64,000 nt of DNA from Salinisphaera japonica YTM-1 (GTDB taxonomy: Bacteria; Pseudomonadota; Gammaproteobacteria; Nevskiales; Salinisphaeraceae), in contig NZ_AYKG01000006.1 in assembly GCF_003788585.1 (NCBI RefSeq), forward strand, positions 1 through 64,000. The letters are read 5' to 3'. This document shows positions 11,455 through 19,970 of the stretch, one piece after another; the stretch's first letter is position 1; every line of letters starts with the position of its first letter. The notes beneath the pieces are model-generated. The model was not told where the DNA came from and searched no databases. It saw only the letters and a program-made list of their open reading frames with translations. Made by a program: the position numbers and the translations under genes.

Positions 11455-11985
11455 CTAGAAGTCGGCGTCCCAGTCGACCGTCATCTGCCCGGCCTCGAAA
11501 TCGACATCAACGACAACGATATCGACCACCAGCGGAATCAAACGCTCGCGCTCGCCAGTGACGACCAATACATCGTTGGCGCCGGTTTCCATCATCGCGG
11601 TGACGGTGCCGAGCGCAACGTTTTGGGTATTGATGACCGTCAGGCCAAGAAGATCGACCCAGTAATATTCGCCGTCTTCGGGATCCGGAAGCTGGTCGCG
11701 TTCGACTGCGATATCCAGATCGAGCAAGGCAACGGCTGCATCGCGGTCCGGCAAGGGGTTGCCGTGATCATCGCCGAGCTGGGCGATCAGGGTCTTGCCC
11801 TGCATGCGACCGGCCAGGACACGAAACGGCCGCGCCTGGCTGGCGCGGCCGATCCACCACCGGTCATAGTCGAGAATAGCCTCGATCGGGCGTGTATGGG
11901 AATAGACCTTGATCCATCCCTTGACCCCGAACAGGCCATGCACCTGGCCGAGTACGACGGGCGTTTCTATACCCTGCCCGGCCAT
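11455..11985 (-). CDS. rimM: 16S rRNA processing protein RimM
   Basis: 176-residue 30S maturation factor. The N-terminal RimM domain shows VVLGQVHGLFGVKGWIKVYS. The C-terminal PRC-barrel contains GEYYWVDLLGLTV and ends with IPLVVDIVVVDVDFEAGQMTVDWD, which matches the usual end of the family. It lies between rpsP and trmD with gaps under 10 bp on both sides, in the conserved operon order. Confidence 0.96.
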   Translation of the reverse strand: MAGQGIETPVVLGQVHGLFGVKGWIKVYSHTRPIEAILDYDRWWIGRASQARPFRVLAGRMQGKTLIAQLGDDHGNPLPDRDAAVALLDLDIAVERDQLPDPEDGEYYWVDLLGLTVINTQNVALGTVTAMMETGANDVLVVTGERERLIPLVVDIVVVDVDFEAGQMTVDWDADF

Positions 11986-11994
11986 GACGGTGCG

Positions 11995-12402
11995 CTAGCT
12001 GGCGTTTTCGTCCAGACCGGACTCGTCGGTCTTGGCCTCGGCCGTTTCCGGGCCGGCCTCGGAGATATCGCCCGTGGCGCCTGCCGGCACCTGCTGGTTC
12101 TTGGCTTCCTTGACCTTGGACTCCGGCGGGGCCACGCGCTTGGCGGCTTCGCCTTCGCCATGCCGATTGAACGACTTGACCAGGTTGGTCACGCGCTCGG
12201 ACAGCTGGGCGCCCTGGCCCTGCCAGAACTCGACGCGCTCGACGTCCAGGCGCAGCGGCACTTCACCACCGACTGCCACGGGGTTGAAAAAGCCGAGACG
12301 CTCTAGGTAGCGGCCGTCGCGCGCGTTGCGCTTATCGGTCACCACAATATGGTAGAAGGGTTTTTTCTTCGCGCCGGAGCGTTGGAGCCGGATTTTGACC
12401 AT
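11995..12402 (-). CDS. rpsP: 30S ribosomal protein S16 with long C-terminal tail
   Basis: The first 80 or so residues are ordinary S16: [21 protein letters not shown] at the start, then [27 protein letters not shown] and the usual end near NLVKSF. The protein then runs on about 50 residues to 135 in total, with a Glu/Asp/Ala-rich tail containing [21 protein letters not shown]. coli S16 is about 82 residues. The tail is likely disordered. First gene of the rpsP-rimM-trmD-rplS operon, with a promoter about 90 bp upstream. Confidence 0.96.
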   Translation of the reverse strand: MVKIRLQRSGAKKKPFYHIVVTDKRNARDGRYLERLGFFNPVAVGGEVPLRLDVERVEFWQGQGAQLSERVTNLVKSFNRHGEGEAAKRVAPPESKVKEAKNQQVPAGATGDISEAGPETAEAKTDESGLDENAS

Positions 12403-12489
12403 AGCGGGTTTCGTTTGTTGGGGCCGTGATTGGCTTCTAGATCATCAATGCCGGGCGTGCTTGCACGACGCGGCATTCAAAGATCGCGC

Positions 12490-12518
12490 ATTGTACGCTG
12501 ATTGGGCCAGATTGGAAG
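12490..12518 (-). promoter_or_regulatory. Likely sigma-70 promoter of the rpsP operon
   Basis: Read on the minus strand, TTCCAA (12512-12517) and TACAAT (12490-12495) are separated by 16 bases, about 90 bp upstream of rpsP. The -10 element is a 5/6 match and the -35 is weak. Confidence 0.6.
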
Positions 12519-12530
12519 ACGTGGCGACGA

Positions 12531-13934
12531 TCACCGCCCCATGCCGGGTGGCAGGCTGCCGCCGCCCATACCCGGCGGCATACCACCACCGCCGCCGCCC
12601 ATGCCCTGCATGGCGCGCATCATCTTCTTCATGCCGCCGCCTTTCATCTTCTTCATCATCTTGCGCATCTGGGTGTGCTGCTTGAGCAGGCGGTTGATGT
12701 CCTGCACCTGTGTGCCCGAGCCGGCCGCGATACGCCGCTTGCGCGAGGATTTGATGACATCCGGAAAGCTGCGCTCCTGCTTGGTCATGGAGTCCACGAT
12801 CGCCAGCATCTTGGTGACCTGGGTCTCGTCGGCGGCGCCGGCCATGCCCTTGGGCATCTGGGCCCCGCCGGGCATCTTTTCCATCAGCGCGCCGATACCG
12901 CCCATCTCCTGCATCTGGCGCAGCTGATCGGCCAGGTCATTCAGATCAAAGCCCTTGCCTTTCTTGAGCTTCTTGGCCAGCTTGTCGGCCTTGTCGCGAT
13001 CGACCTTGTGCTCGGCCTCCTCGACCAGCGAGAGCACGTCGCCCATGCCCAGGATGCGCGAGGCCACGCGATCCGGATGGAACGGCTCCAGGCCGTCGAG
13101 CTTTTCGCCCGTGCCCAGGAACTTGATCGGCTTGCCGGTGATCTCGCGCACCGAAAGCGCGGCACCGCCGCGGGCATCACCGTCGACCTTGGTCAACACC
13201 ACGCCGGTCAGGGGCAGCGCATCGCCAAAGGCCTTGGCGGTATTGGCTGCGTCCTGGCCGGTCATGGCATCCACCACAAACAGCGTCTCGATGGGGTCGA
13301 GCACGTTGTGCAGCTCGCGCACCTCGCCCATCATCTTCTCGTCGATACCCAGCCGGCCGGCGGTATCCACGATCAGCACGTCGTAAAAGCCCTTGCGCGC
13401 GGCCTCGAGTGCCGACTTGGCGATCTTGGCCGGCTTGTCGGTGGACGCACTGGGATGAAAACCGACGTCGACGTCGCCGGCCACCCGCTCGAGCTGGTCG
13501 ATGGCCGCCGGACGATAGACGTCGGTGGAAACCACCAGCACGGATTTCTTCTCGCGCTGCTTCAAGTAGCGCGCCAGCTTGCCCACCGACGTGGTCTTGC
13601 CTGCGCCCTGCAAACCGGCCATGAGCACGACCGCCGGCGGCTTGGTGCGCAGGTTCAGCGATTCGTTGGCCTCGCCCAGCAGCTTGGTCAGCTCATCGCG
13701 CACGATCTTGACCAGCGCCTGACCGGGCGTGAGGCTCGTCATGACCTCGGAGCCGACCGCCCGCTCACGGATATCGGCTATGAACTGTTTGACGACCGGC
13801 AGCGCGACGTCGGCCTCGAGCAAGGCCATGCGCACTTCGCGCAGCGTGGCCTTGATGTTGTCCTCGGTCAGCCGCCCTCGCCCGGAGAGCGTCTTGAAGC
13901 TGCGATTAAGCCGATCACTTAAGGAATCGAACAT
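12531..13934 (-). CDS. ffh: Signal recognition particle protein Ffh
   Basis: 467-residue SRP GTPase that targets inner-membrane proteins during translation. The N domain starts MFDSLSDRLN. The G domain has Walker A GLQGAGKTTSV, then STDVYRPAAIDQL, DTAGR and TKVDGDARGG. The M domain is Met-rich (MQEMGGIGALMEKMPGG) and holds the RNA-binding SGT region (RIAAGSGTQVQDINRLLKQ), then MRKMMKKMK. A Gly/Met-rich tail ends the protein. It lies upstream of the rpsP operon on the same strand, with 128 bp between them. A TATACT -10-like element is at 14061-14066. Confidence 0.97.
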   Translation of the reverse strand: MFDSLSDRLNRSFKTLSGRGRLTEDNIKATLREVRMALLEADVALPVVKQFIADIRERAVGSEVMTSLTPGQALVKIVRDELTKLLGEANESLNLRTKPPAVVLMAGLQGAGKTTSVGKLARYLKQREKKSVLVVSTDVYRPAAIDQLERVAGDVDVGFHPSASTDKPAKIAKSALEAARKGFYDVLIVDTAGRLGIDEKMMGEVRELHNVLDPIETLFVVDAMTGQDAANTAKAFGDALPLTGVVLTKVDGDARGGAALSVREITGKPIKFLGTGEKLDGLEPFHPDRVASRILGMGDVLSLVEEAEHKVDRDKADKLAKKLKKGKGFDLNDLADQLRQMQEMGGIGALMEKMPGGAQMPKGMAGAADETQVTKMLAIVDSMTKQERSFPDVIKSSRKRRIAAGSGTQVQDINRLLKQHTQMRKMMKKMKGGGMKKMMRAMQGMGGGGGGMPPGMGGGSLPPGMGR

Positions 13935-14149
13935 GCATCAATCCGTTGGTTTTTCGCGTGTCGCGCGGTTCTGGAATCGCGCCGGGCCGTCGGCGATCGT
14001 GCGCTGTCGGTGGCTTGGCCACACACAACCAGCACATCGCCGATCACCATCGAGCGCCCTAGTATAACGACGATCAGGCCGTCGTCGTTTCTCGAACGAT
14101 GAAATACGGCACAATACGGTGTTATGAAGCGTGTTCAAACGAGCAACTG

Positions 14150-14956
14150 ATGGCGTTCGTGGTCATCGAAGTCCTGCTGGCAGCCCTGGCCTACAGTGCG
14201 GCAACACGCGCGGTCTGGCAGCACCATGCCCAGGGCACGACCTATCTGCCGGTCACGCTATGGGCCGGGGCTGGGCTGGTGCTCCAGCTGGTATCGCTGG
14301 CTCATCTGACATTGTCGGCCGGGGCGATGATCATCGGCCTGGGCACCGCACTGTCGCTGTTCGCCTGGCAGGCCGCCCTGCTGCTGTGGCTGTTTTCACT
14401 CAAGGAATCGGTCGGCGCGCTGGGGCTGGTGATGTATCCGGTGGCGGCCATCTGTGCCGTGGCCGGGCTGCTGGTGCCCGACCCCAACGGCGCGCGCGAA
14501 GCGCTGGATTGGCCGATTCAGGCGCATATCCTGTTGTCGATACTCGCCTATGGGCTGCTCACGCTCGGCGCGGTACAGGCCGTGGTGCTCTCGCTGCAGC
14601 ACAGCCAGCTGCGCCGGCGCCCGCCCGCCGGGGTGTTCGCCACGCTCCCGCCGTTGCAGACGATGGAGACACTCCTGTTCCGTCTGATCGGCGCCGGGTT
14701 CTTCCTGTTGAGCCTTGCGATCGCCACCGGTGCGTTGTTCATCGACAACCTGTTCGCCCAACATCTCGCGCACAAGACAATCCTGTCGATCTTCGCCTGG
14801 CTGGTGTTTGCCACCCTGCTGTTTGGACGCTGGCGCTATGGTTGGCGCGGCCGGCTGGCCGTGCGCGGCGTGCTGGTGGGCTATGTCCTGCTTGTGATGG
14901 CTTACTTCGGCAGTAAATTGGTACTCGAGCTTATCTTGGGCGAACATTGGTCCTGA
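14150..14956 (+). CDS. ypjD: Inner-membrane protein of the CcsA/YpjD cytochrome c assembly family
   Basis: 268-residue polytopic protein with about eight hydrophobic segments, from the start (VVIEVLLAALAYSAA) to the end (GVLVGYVLLVMAYFGSKLVLELI). Loops carry family features (WxxALLLWLFSLKE; HxxLSILAYGLLTLGAVQAVVL; GWRGRLAVRGVLVGY). YpjD is related to CcmC/CcsA haem-handling proteins but its exact role is unsettled. ffh-ypjD-corB is the usual gammaproteobacterial order, here with ffh divergent. ATG 14150 is chosen because the membrane helix begins at once; ATG 14099 is in frame but adds a polar stretch without support. Confidence 0.87.
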   Translation: MAFVVIEVLLAALAYSAATRAVWQHHAQGTTYLPVTLWAGAGLVLQLVSLAHLTLSAGAMIIGLGTALSLFAWQAALLLWLFSLKESVGALGLVMYPVAAICAVAGLLVPDPNGAREALDWPIQAHILLSILAYGLLTLGAVQAVVLSLQHSQLRRRPPAGVFATLPPLQTMETLLFRLIGAGFFLLSLAIATGALFIDNLFAQHLAHKTILSIFAWLVFATLLFGRWRYGWRGRLAVRGVLVGYVLLVMAYFGSKLVLELILGEHWS

Positions 14957-15015
14957 GCTGAGAGGCCCGCCCGGCATCGCGCCGGGTATTCCATTTGTTC
15001 ACGAGTTATTAGTCC

Positions 15016-16311
15016 TTGGACGCGATTCCCTTATGGGTGCTGTTCTGCATCCTGATCGGCATGCTCATTCTGTCGGCATTCTTTTCCGGCTCGGAAACGG
15101 GTCTGATGACCCTGAACCGTTATCGCATGAAGCATCTGGCCCAGACCGGGCACGGCGGCGCGACGCGGGCCGCGGCCATGCTGGAGACCCCCGACAAGCT
15201 CATCGGGCTGATCCTGCTGGGCAACAATCTCGTCAATATCATCGCCTCGTCGCTGGCAACGGTGATCGGCATTCGTCTTTACGGCGATTTCGGCGTCGTG
15301 GTCTCCACGATCGCGCTGACCATCGTGGTGCTGATCTTCTCCGAGGTCACGCCGAAAACGCTCTCGGCGTTGTATCCCGAGCGTATCGCCTATCCGGCGG
15401 CTTATATCTACAAGCCGCTGCTCCGGGTGTTCTGGCCGCTCGTCTATCTGTTCAATTCGGCCGGGCGCGGCGTGCTGTGGCTGCTGCGGGTCTCACCCGA
15501 TGACGCCGCCAGCCATTCGCTGTCCTCGGAAGAGCTGCGCACGGTCGTGACCGAGGCCGGCGCCATGATTCCGCGTCGTCACCAGCAGATGCTGTTGTCG
15601 ATTCTGGATATGGAAAACGCCGCCATCGAAGACATCATGGTGCCGCGCAACGAGATCGTGGGCATCGATATCAGCAAGCCCTGGCCCGAGATCCTCGAAC
15701 AACTCGTACACAACCAGCACACCCGCCTGCCGCTCTATGACGGCTCGATCGACGAGATCCGCGGCATCGTGCACATGCGCCGCATGCTGGCGCTGGTGTC
15801 CAACAACGAGCTGGACAAGGAACATCTACTGTCCCTGGCGCGCGATCCGTATTTCATCCCGGAAAACACGCCGCTCAATCAGCAGCTCCTGAATTTCCAG
15901 AACCAGAAGCGCCGTATCGGCTTCGTGGTCGACGAATACGGCGATATCCAGGGCCTGGCCACGCTCGAGGATATCCTTGAAGAGATCGTGGGTGAGTTCA
16001 CCACCGACCCGCTCACTCGCGTGAAAAATGTCGCCATGGACGGCGAAAACAGCTATCTCGTCGACGGCACGGTGGCCATACGCTCGCTCAACCGGGCGCT
16101 CGGCTGGCGCCTGCCGGTCGACGGCCCGCGGACCGTCAACGGCCTGATCACCGAACAGACCGAAACCATCCCCGAGCCCGGCACCCGCTTGAAGATCGGA
16201 AAATATGTCTTCGAGATCGTCGAAACCGGCGCCAACCTCGTGCAAACCGTGCGGGTACGCCCGCCGCGCCGCAAGCGTCGCTCACGTGCTGTAGATACAG
16301 ACGACGGCTGA
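15016..16311 (+). CDS. CNNM/CorC-HlyC family transporter protein (YfjD/CorB type)
   Basis: 431-residue membrane protein. The N-terminal DUF21 domain has three to four transmembrane segments and the SAFFSGSETGLM motif (about residues 21-32). Two CBS domains follow (about 200-320; IEDIMVPRNEIVGID and RIGFVVDEYGDIQGLATLEDILEEIVGE), then a CorC_HlyC domain with VDGTVAIRSLNRALGW. Members are linked to magnesium or cobalt handling. The start is TTG at 15016, since the family N-terminus lines up there and no ATG is available. It follows ypjD by 59 bp. Confidence 0.9.
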   Translation: MDAIPLWVLFCILIGMLILSAFFSGSETGLMTLNRYRMKHLAQTGHGGATRAAAMLETPDKLIGLILLGNNLVNIIASSLATVIGIRLYGDFGVVVSTIALTIVVLIFSEVTPKTLSALYPERIAYPAAYIYKPLLRVFWPLVYLFNSAGRGVLWLLRVSPDDAASHSLSSEELRTVVTEAGAMIPRRHQQMLLSILDMENAAIEDIMVPRNEIVGIDISKPWPEILEQLVHNQHTRLPLYDGSIDEIRGIVHMRRMLALVSNNELDKEHLLSLARDPYFIPENTPLNQQLLNFQNQKRRIGFVVDEYGDIQGLATLEDILEEIVGEFTTDPLTRVKNVAMDGENSYLVDGTVAIRSLNRALGWRLPVDGPRTVNGLITEQTETIPEPGTRLKIGKYVFEIVETGANLVQTVRVRPPRRKRRSRAVDTDDG

Positions 16312-16341
16312 GTTTCGGGCCGCGTTCTTGTTATCGGCCGC

Positions 16342-16385
16342 ACGTGCATGTCAATTGGCGTGTATTTGCGGACCGGAAAAAATGG
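16342..16385. repeat. Solo fragment of the intergenic repeat family
   Basis: The stretch contains tgtcaattggcgtgtatttg followed by cggaccggaaaaaa. It matches the inverted-orientation unit seen at 22857 and 23110 (tctattggcgtgcattcgcgg). It lies in the 106-bp gap between the convergent corB-like gene and radA. Confidence 0.6.
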
Positions 16386-16417
16386 GCCGCGCCAACAAGC
16401 CGCCATGCCCGGCACAC

Positions 16418-17794
16418 CTAGGACGAGGTCACAGCCTCAATGGCATCGCCCAGGCGCGCCACGCCGACAACTTCCAGCTCGCCGACCCGCTTGGATTTGG
16501 GCGCGTTGGCCTTGGGCACGATCGCCCGAGTGAAACCGTGCTTGGCGGCCTCGGCCAGGCGCTCCTCGCCGCCGGGCACGGGCCGGATCTCACCGGCCAG
16601 GCCGACTTCGCCAAAGATGATCAGCCGCTCGCCCAGCGGCTTGTCACGAAAGCTGGACAGTGCGGCCAGAAGCACGGCCAGATCGGCCGCGGTTTCGGAT
16701 ACCCGCATACCGCCGACGACGTTGACGAAGACATCCTGATCGCCTAGCGGAATACCGCCGTGGCGATGCAATACCGCCAGCAACATGGCCAAACGCTGGG
16801 CGTCGGGACCCAGCGCGACGCGGCGCGGATTGGACAGCTGAGATTCGTCGACCAGCGCCTGTACCTCGACCAGCATCGGGCGCGATCCCTCGCGTGTGAC
16901 CATGACCGCGCTGCCCGGCACGGCGGTCTCGTGGCGCGATAGAAAGATCGCGCTGGGGTTGGTGACCTGTTTCAGCCCGGCGCCGGACATGGCGAACACG
17001 CCGAGTTCGTTGACGGCACCGAAGCGGTTCTTCACCGCGCGGATCACCCGGAAACGCGATGAGGCCTCGGCCTCGAAATAAAGCACGGTATCGACCATGT
17101 GCTCAAGCACACGCGGCCCGGCGATCGTGCCCTCCTTGGTCACATGCCCCACGAGAATGAGCGCGGTGCCCGTGGCCTTGGCAAACCGCACCAGCATCGA
17201 GGCAGACTCGCGCACCTGCGAGACACTGCCGGGCGCCGAGGAAAGTGCCTGGGAGAAGACAGTCTGAATCGAATCGATCACCAACAGCCGCGGCGCCTGG
17301 GGCTTGGCCAGGGCCAGCACGCGCTCGACGCAGGTTTCGGCCAGCACGGCCAGATCCGCATCAGCCACCCCAAGGCGCTGCGCACGCAGCTGGACCTGCT
17401 CCAGCGATTCTTCCCCGGTGTCATAGAGCGCCGGGATATCGGCCGATAACTGCGCCAGCACCTGGAGCAGCAGCGTGGACTTGCCGATACCGGGGTCCCC
17501 GCCGATGAGAATAACCGATCCCGGCACCAGCCCACCGCCCAGAACCCGGTCCAGCTCGGACAGGCCGGTCGGCGTGCGCGGCGTCTCGCGCGGCGTGATG
17601 GCGTTGAGCTTCTGTACCTGGGGCGTGGTGTCGCCAAACGAGACCGGCGGCGCCGCGGCCCCGGGCTTGGACGGCGCCGCCGGCACGGTCTCGGTCAACG
17701 TGTTCCAGGCGCCGCAGTCCGGGCATTGGCCCGACCATTTCGGCTGGGTGGCACCACAGGATTCACAGACGAACACGGTCTTGGATTTGGCCAT
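16418..17794 (-). CDS. radA: DNA repair protein RadA
   Basis: 458-residue RecA-like branch-migration ATPase. N-terminal zinc finger Cys at residues 10, 13, 24 and 27 (CESCG...CPDCG). Walker A GGDPGIGKST, the RadA-specific KNRFG motif (RAVKNRFGAVNE), and a C-terminal Lon-like domain with DLAVLLAALSSF and FGEVGLAGEIRPV. The start at 17794 (MAKSKTVFVCE) places the zinc finger at the usual distance; the longer frame from 17848 adds an unrelated leader. It is convergent with the corB-like gene and divergent from the hydrolase gene. Confidence 0.96.
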   Translation of the reverse strand: MAKSKTVFVCESCGATQPKWSGQCPDCGAWNTLTETVPAAPSKPGAAAPPVSFGDTTPQVQKLNAITPRETPRTPTGLSELDRVLGGGLVPGSVILIGGDPGIGKSTLLLQVLAQLSADIPALYDTGEESLEQVQLRAQRLGVADADLAVLAETCVERVLALAKPQAPRLLVIDSIQTVFSQALSSAPGSVSQVRESASMLVRFAKATGTALILVGHVTKEGTIAGPRVLEHMVDTVLYFEAEASSRFRVIRAVKNRFGAVNELGVFAMSGAGLKQVTNPSAIFLSRHETAVPGSAVMVTREGSRPMLVEVQALVDESQLSNPRRVALGPDAQRLAMLLAVLHRHGGIPLGDQDVFVNVVGGMRVSETAADLAVLLAALSSFRDKPLGERLIIFGEVGLAGEIRPVPGGEERLAEAAKHGFTRAIVPKANAPKSKRVGELEVVGVARLGDAIEAVTSS

Positions 17795-17877
17795 GCAGAA
17801 TCGGCTCGCGCTTGGCTGGCAAAAGCAAACGGGCATACTAGGGACCAAGACCTATCGATGCACGCGCTAGCCACCTA

Positions 17878-18837
17878 ATGACCGACGCCGCCATGCCCGC
17901 CGAGCCATCGTCTGATATCGACCGCGAGGACTTCGAGTTCGACAGTCATGGCACGACCTGTCGCGCCTGGTTCTATGCCGCACAGCATGAGGGCCGAATG
18001 GATGGGCGCGGCGTGCCCTGTATTGTCATGGCCCACGGCCTGGGCGGCACGCGCGATGCCGGTCTTGCGCCCTATGCCGCGGCCTTTGCCGAGGCCGGCT
18101 TCGCCGTACTGCTATTCGATTATCGTTATTTCGGGGCCAGCGATGGCCAGCCGCGCCAGCTGCTGAAGGTTTCGGCGCAGCAGGCCGACTGGCGTGCCGC
18201 GATCAAGGCGGCCCGCGCGGTCGACGGCGTGGACGCCGAGCGTATCGCACTGTGGGGCACGTCGTTCTCGGGCGGGCATGTGGTGGCCGCGGCCGCCGCC
18301 GATTCACGGATTGCTGCCGTGGTCTCCCAGGGCCCGATGCTGGACGGGCTGGCCTCGGTGTTGGAAGTGCTCAAGCAAAACGGGCTATGGCACGTGGCCA
18401 AACTCACCTTCGCCGCCCTGCGCGACCAGCTGGCGGATCTGGCCGGCGCGGCGCCTTATCGTATTCCGCTGGTTGGCCGCCCGGGCGAGCTGGCCGCCAT
18501 GAATACACCCGATGCTCGTGAGGGCTATCTGGCCATTGCCCCGGATGGTTTCGACAACCGTATGACCGCGCGCATGGTGGCTACGCTGGCGCTCTACCGG
18601 CCGGGCCGCAAGCTGGGCAAGATCCATTGCCCGGTGCTGGTCCAGATCTGCGATGACGACAGCGTGGCCCCGGCGGCGGCCTCCGAGGCCATGGTTGAGC
18701 ACGGCGACGACAACATCATCGAGCGTCATTATCACCTGGGCCATTTCGATATCTATCGCGGCGCTGGCTTTCGACGCGCCAACGCCGATCAACTCGACTT
18801 CTACAAGCGTGCCCTGGCACGTCGCCTAGATGTTTAG
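17878..18837 (+). CDS. Alpha/beta hydrolase
   Basis: 319-residue soluble hydrolase. The oxyanion region is MAHGLGGTRDAG, the nucleophile elbow is WGTSFSGGH (G-x-S-x-G), the acid is likely in QICDDDSVAP, and the His is in YHLGHFDIY near the C-terminus. The triad is therefore complete. No signal peptide is seen. The overall plan resembles acyl-thioester or dienelactone-type hydrolases, but the substrate cannot be assigned. It is divergent from radA and convergent with alr. Confidence 0.85.
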   Translation: MTDAAMPAEPSSDIDREDFEFDSHGTTCRAWFYAAQHEGRMDGRGVPCIVMAHGLGGTRDAGLAPYAAAFAEAGFAVLLFDYRYFGASDGQPRQLLKVSAQQADWRAAIKAARAVDGVDAERIALWGTSFSGGHVVAAAAADSRIAAVVSQGPMLDGLASVLEVLKQNGLWHVAKLTFAALRDQLADLAGAAPYRIPLVGRPGELAAMNTPDAREGYLAIAPDGFDNRMTARMVATLALYRPGRKLGKIHCPVLVQICDDDSVAPAAASEAMVEHGDDNIIERHYHLGHFDIYRGAGFRRANADQLDFYKRALARRLDV

Positions 18838-18847
18838 TCCCGACATT

Positions 18848-18875
18848 TGATGGGGCGACACGACAAGCCCCGTCA
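18848..18875. terminator. Hairpin between convergent hydrolase and alr genes
   Basis: tgatggggc and gccccgtca pair around a 10-base loop, with one G-T pair. No T run follows on either strand, so it is a weak candidate. Confidence 0.35.
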
Positions 18876-18896
18876 ACACGAAGACCGCCACATCCT

Positions 18897-19970
18897 CTAC
18901 AGAACGTCGAAACGCACTCGCGGGGTCAACCGGCAGAATAATTCATACGCGATGGTACCGGCGGCCTGGGCGACATCATCGACGGGCAGGCCGCGGCCCC
19001 AGAGCGTGGCACGGTCGCCGATGGCGGCATGGGGGGCTGCGCGCAAATCGACCGTGATCATGTCCATCGATACCCGCCCGACGAGCGGCACGATGGCATC
19101 GCCGATCGCGACTGGCGTACCCGAGGGCGCGTGGCGCGGATAGCCATCGCCATAACCGATGCCGATCACGCCGATCGGCATCGGCTCGGGCGTGAGCCAG
19201 GTCGCCCCATAACCGATTGGCTCACCCGCGCCCAGATCACGTCGGCTGATCAGCGGCGCGCTCAGGTGCATGACCGGTGCCAGATCCAGATCTGCGCTGG
19301 TGCGGTCGGTCATCGGCGAGCTGCCATAGAGCATAATGCCCGGACGCAACCGGTCGGCGTGGCTGGCCGGCCAGGCGATCACGCCGGCCGAATTGGCGAT
19401 CGAGCGCGGCATGTCCAGGCCGGTCAGCGCCTCGTCGAAACAGGCCAGCTGATGATGGGTCAGCGGATCACGCGGGTCATCGGCACAGCCCAGATGGGTC
19501 ATGCAGCCGGCCAGCCGTACCTGGGTCATGGCCTTGATATCGGCCGTCAGGGCACGTGCCTCGTAGGCCGGGAAGCCCAGACGATGCATGCCGGAGTCCA
19601 GTTTGAGCCAGGCGGCGAGTTCCGGCCCGCGATAATCGGCCAGCGCGGCCAGATGCGCGCGCTCGAAGATCACCGGCGTGATGCCGTGCTCGCCCATCGC
19701 CGCCAGTACGTCGGCGGTCAACGGTTGGGACAGCGTCATGATCGGCCGTGTAATACCGGCCCAGCGCAGCTGTAGGGCCTCGTCGAGGCTGGAGACCGCA
19801 AACCCGTCACAGCCGGCCTCGGCCAGCGCCGTGGCAACAACGCCCGCGCCGTGGCCATAGCCATCGGCCTTGACCGCAGCAAAGACCTCTCGCGCTGGTG
19901 CCAGGTCCCATACACGGGCCAGGTTATGCACGAGTGCGGCGCGATCGATTGTGGCAACAGCGCGTTCCAT
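18897..19970 (-). CDS. alr: Alanine racemase
   Basis: 357-residue PLP enzyme making D-alanine for peptidoglycan. The PLP lysine is K34 in AAVKADGYGHG. The catalytic Tyr lies in GEPIGYGATW, and GYGDGYPR and VSMDMITVDL are diagnostic. Length is normal. Its ATG overlaps the dnaB stop by one base (TGATG), so translation is probably coupled. The dnaB-alr pair is the usual gammaproteobacterial arrangement. Confidence 0.96.
   Translation of the reverse strand: MERAVATIDRAALVHNLARVWDLAPAREVFAAVKADGYGHGAGVVATALAEAGCDGFAVSSLDEALQLRWAGITRPIMTLSQPLTADVLAAMGEHGITPVIFERAHLAALADYRGPELAAWLKLDSGMHRLGFPAYEARALTADIKAMTQVRLAGCMTHLGCADDPRDPLTHHQLACFDEALTGLDMPRSIANSAGVIAWPASHADRLRPGIMLYGSSPMTDRTSADLDLAPVMHLSAPLISRRDLGAGEPIGYGATWLTPEPMPIGVIGIGYGDGYPRHAPSGTPVAIGDAIVPLVGRVSMDMITVDLRAAPHAAIGDRATLWGRGLPVDDVAQAAGTIAYELFCRLTPRVRFDVL

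Noticed and set aside
12675-13922. Long plus-strand frame opposite ffh, and similar ones at 19898-21424 (opposite dnaB), 27257-28420 (opposite rnr), 31511-32644 (opposite purA) and 71-919 (opposite egtD)
   Set aside because: All lie antisense to clearly conserved genes and show the Arg/Gly/His-rich make-up of shadow frames in GC-rich DNA.
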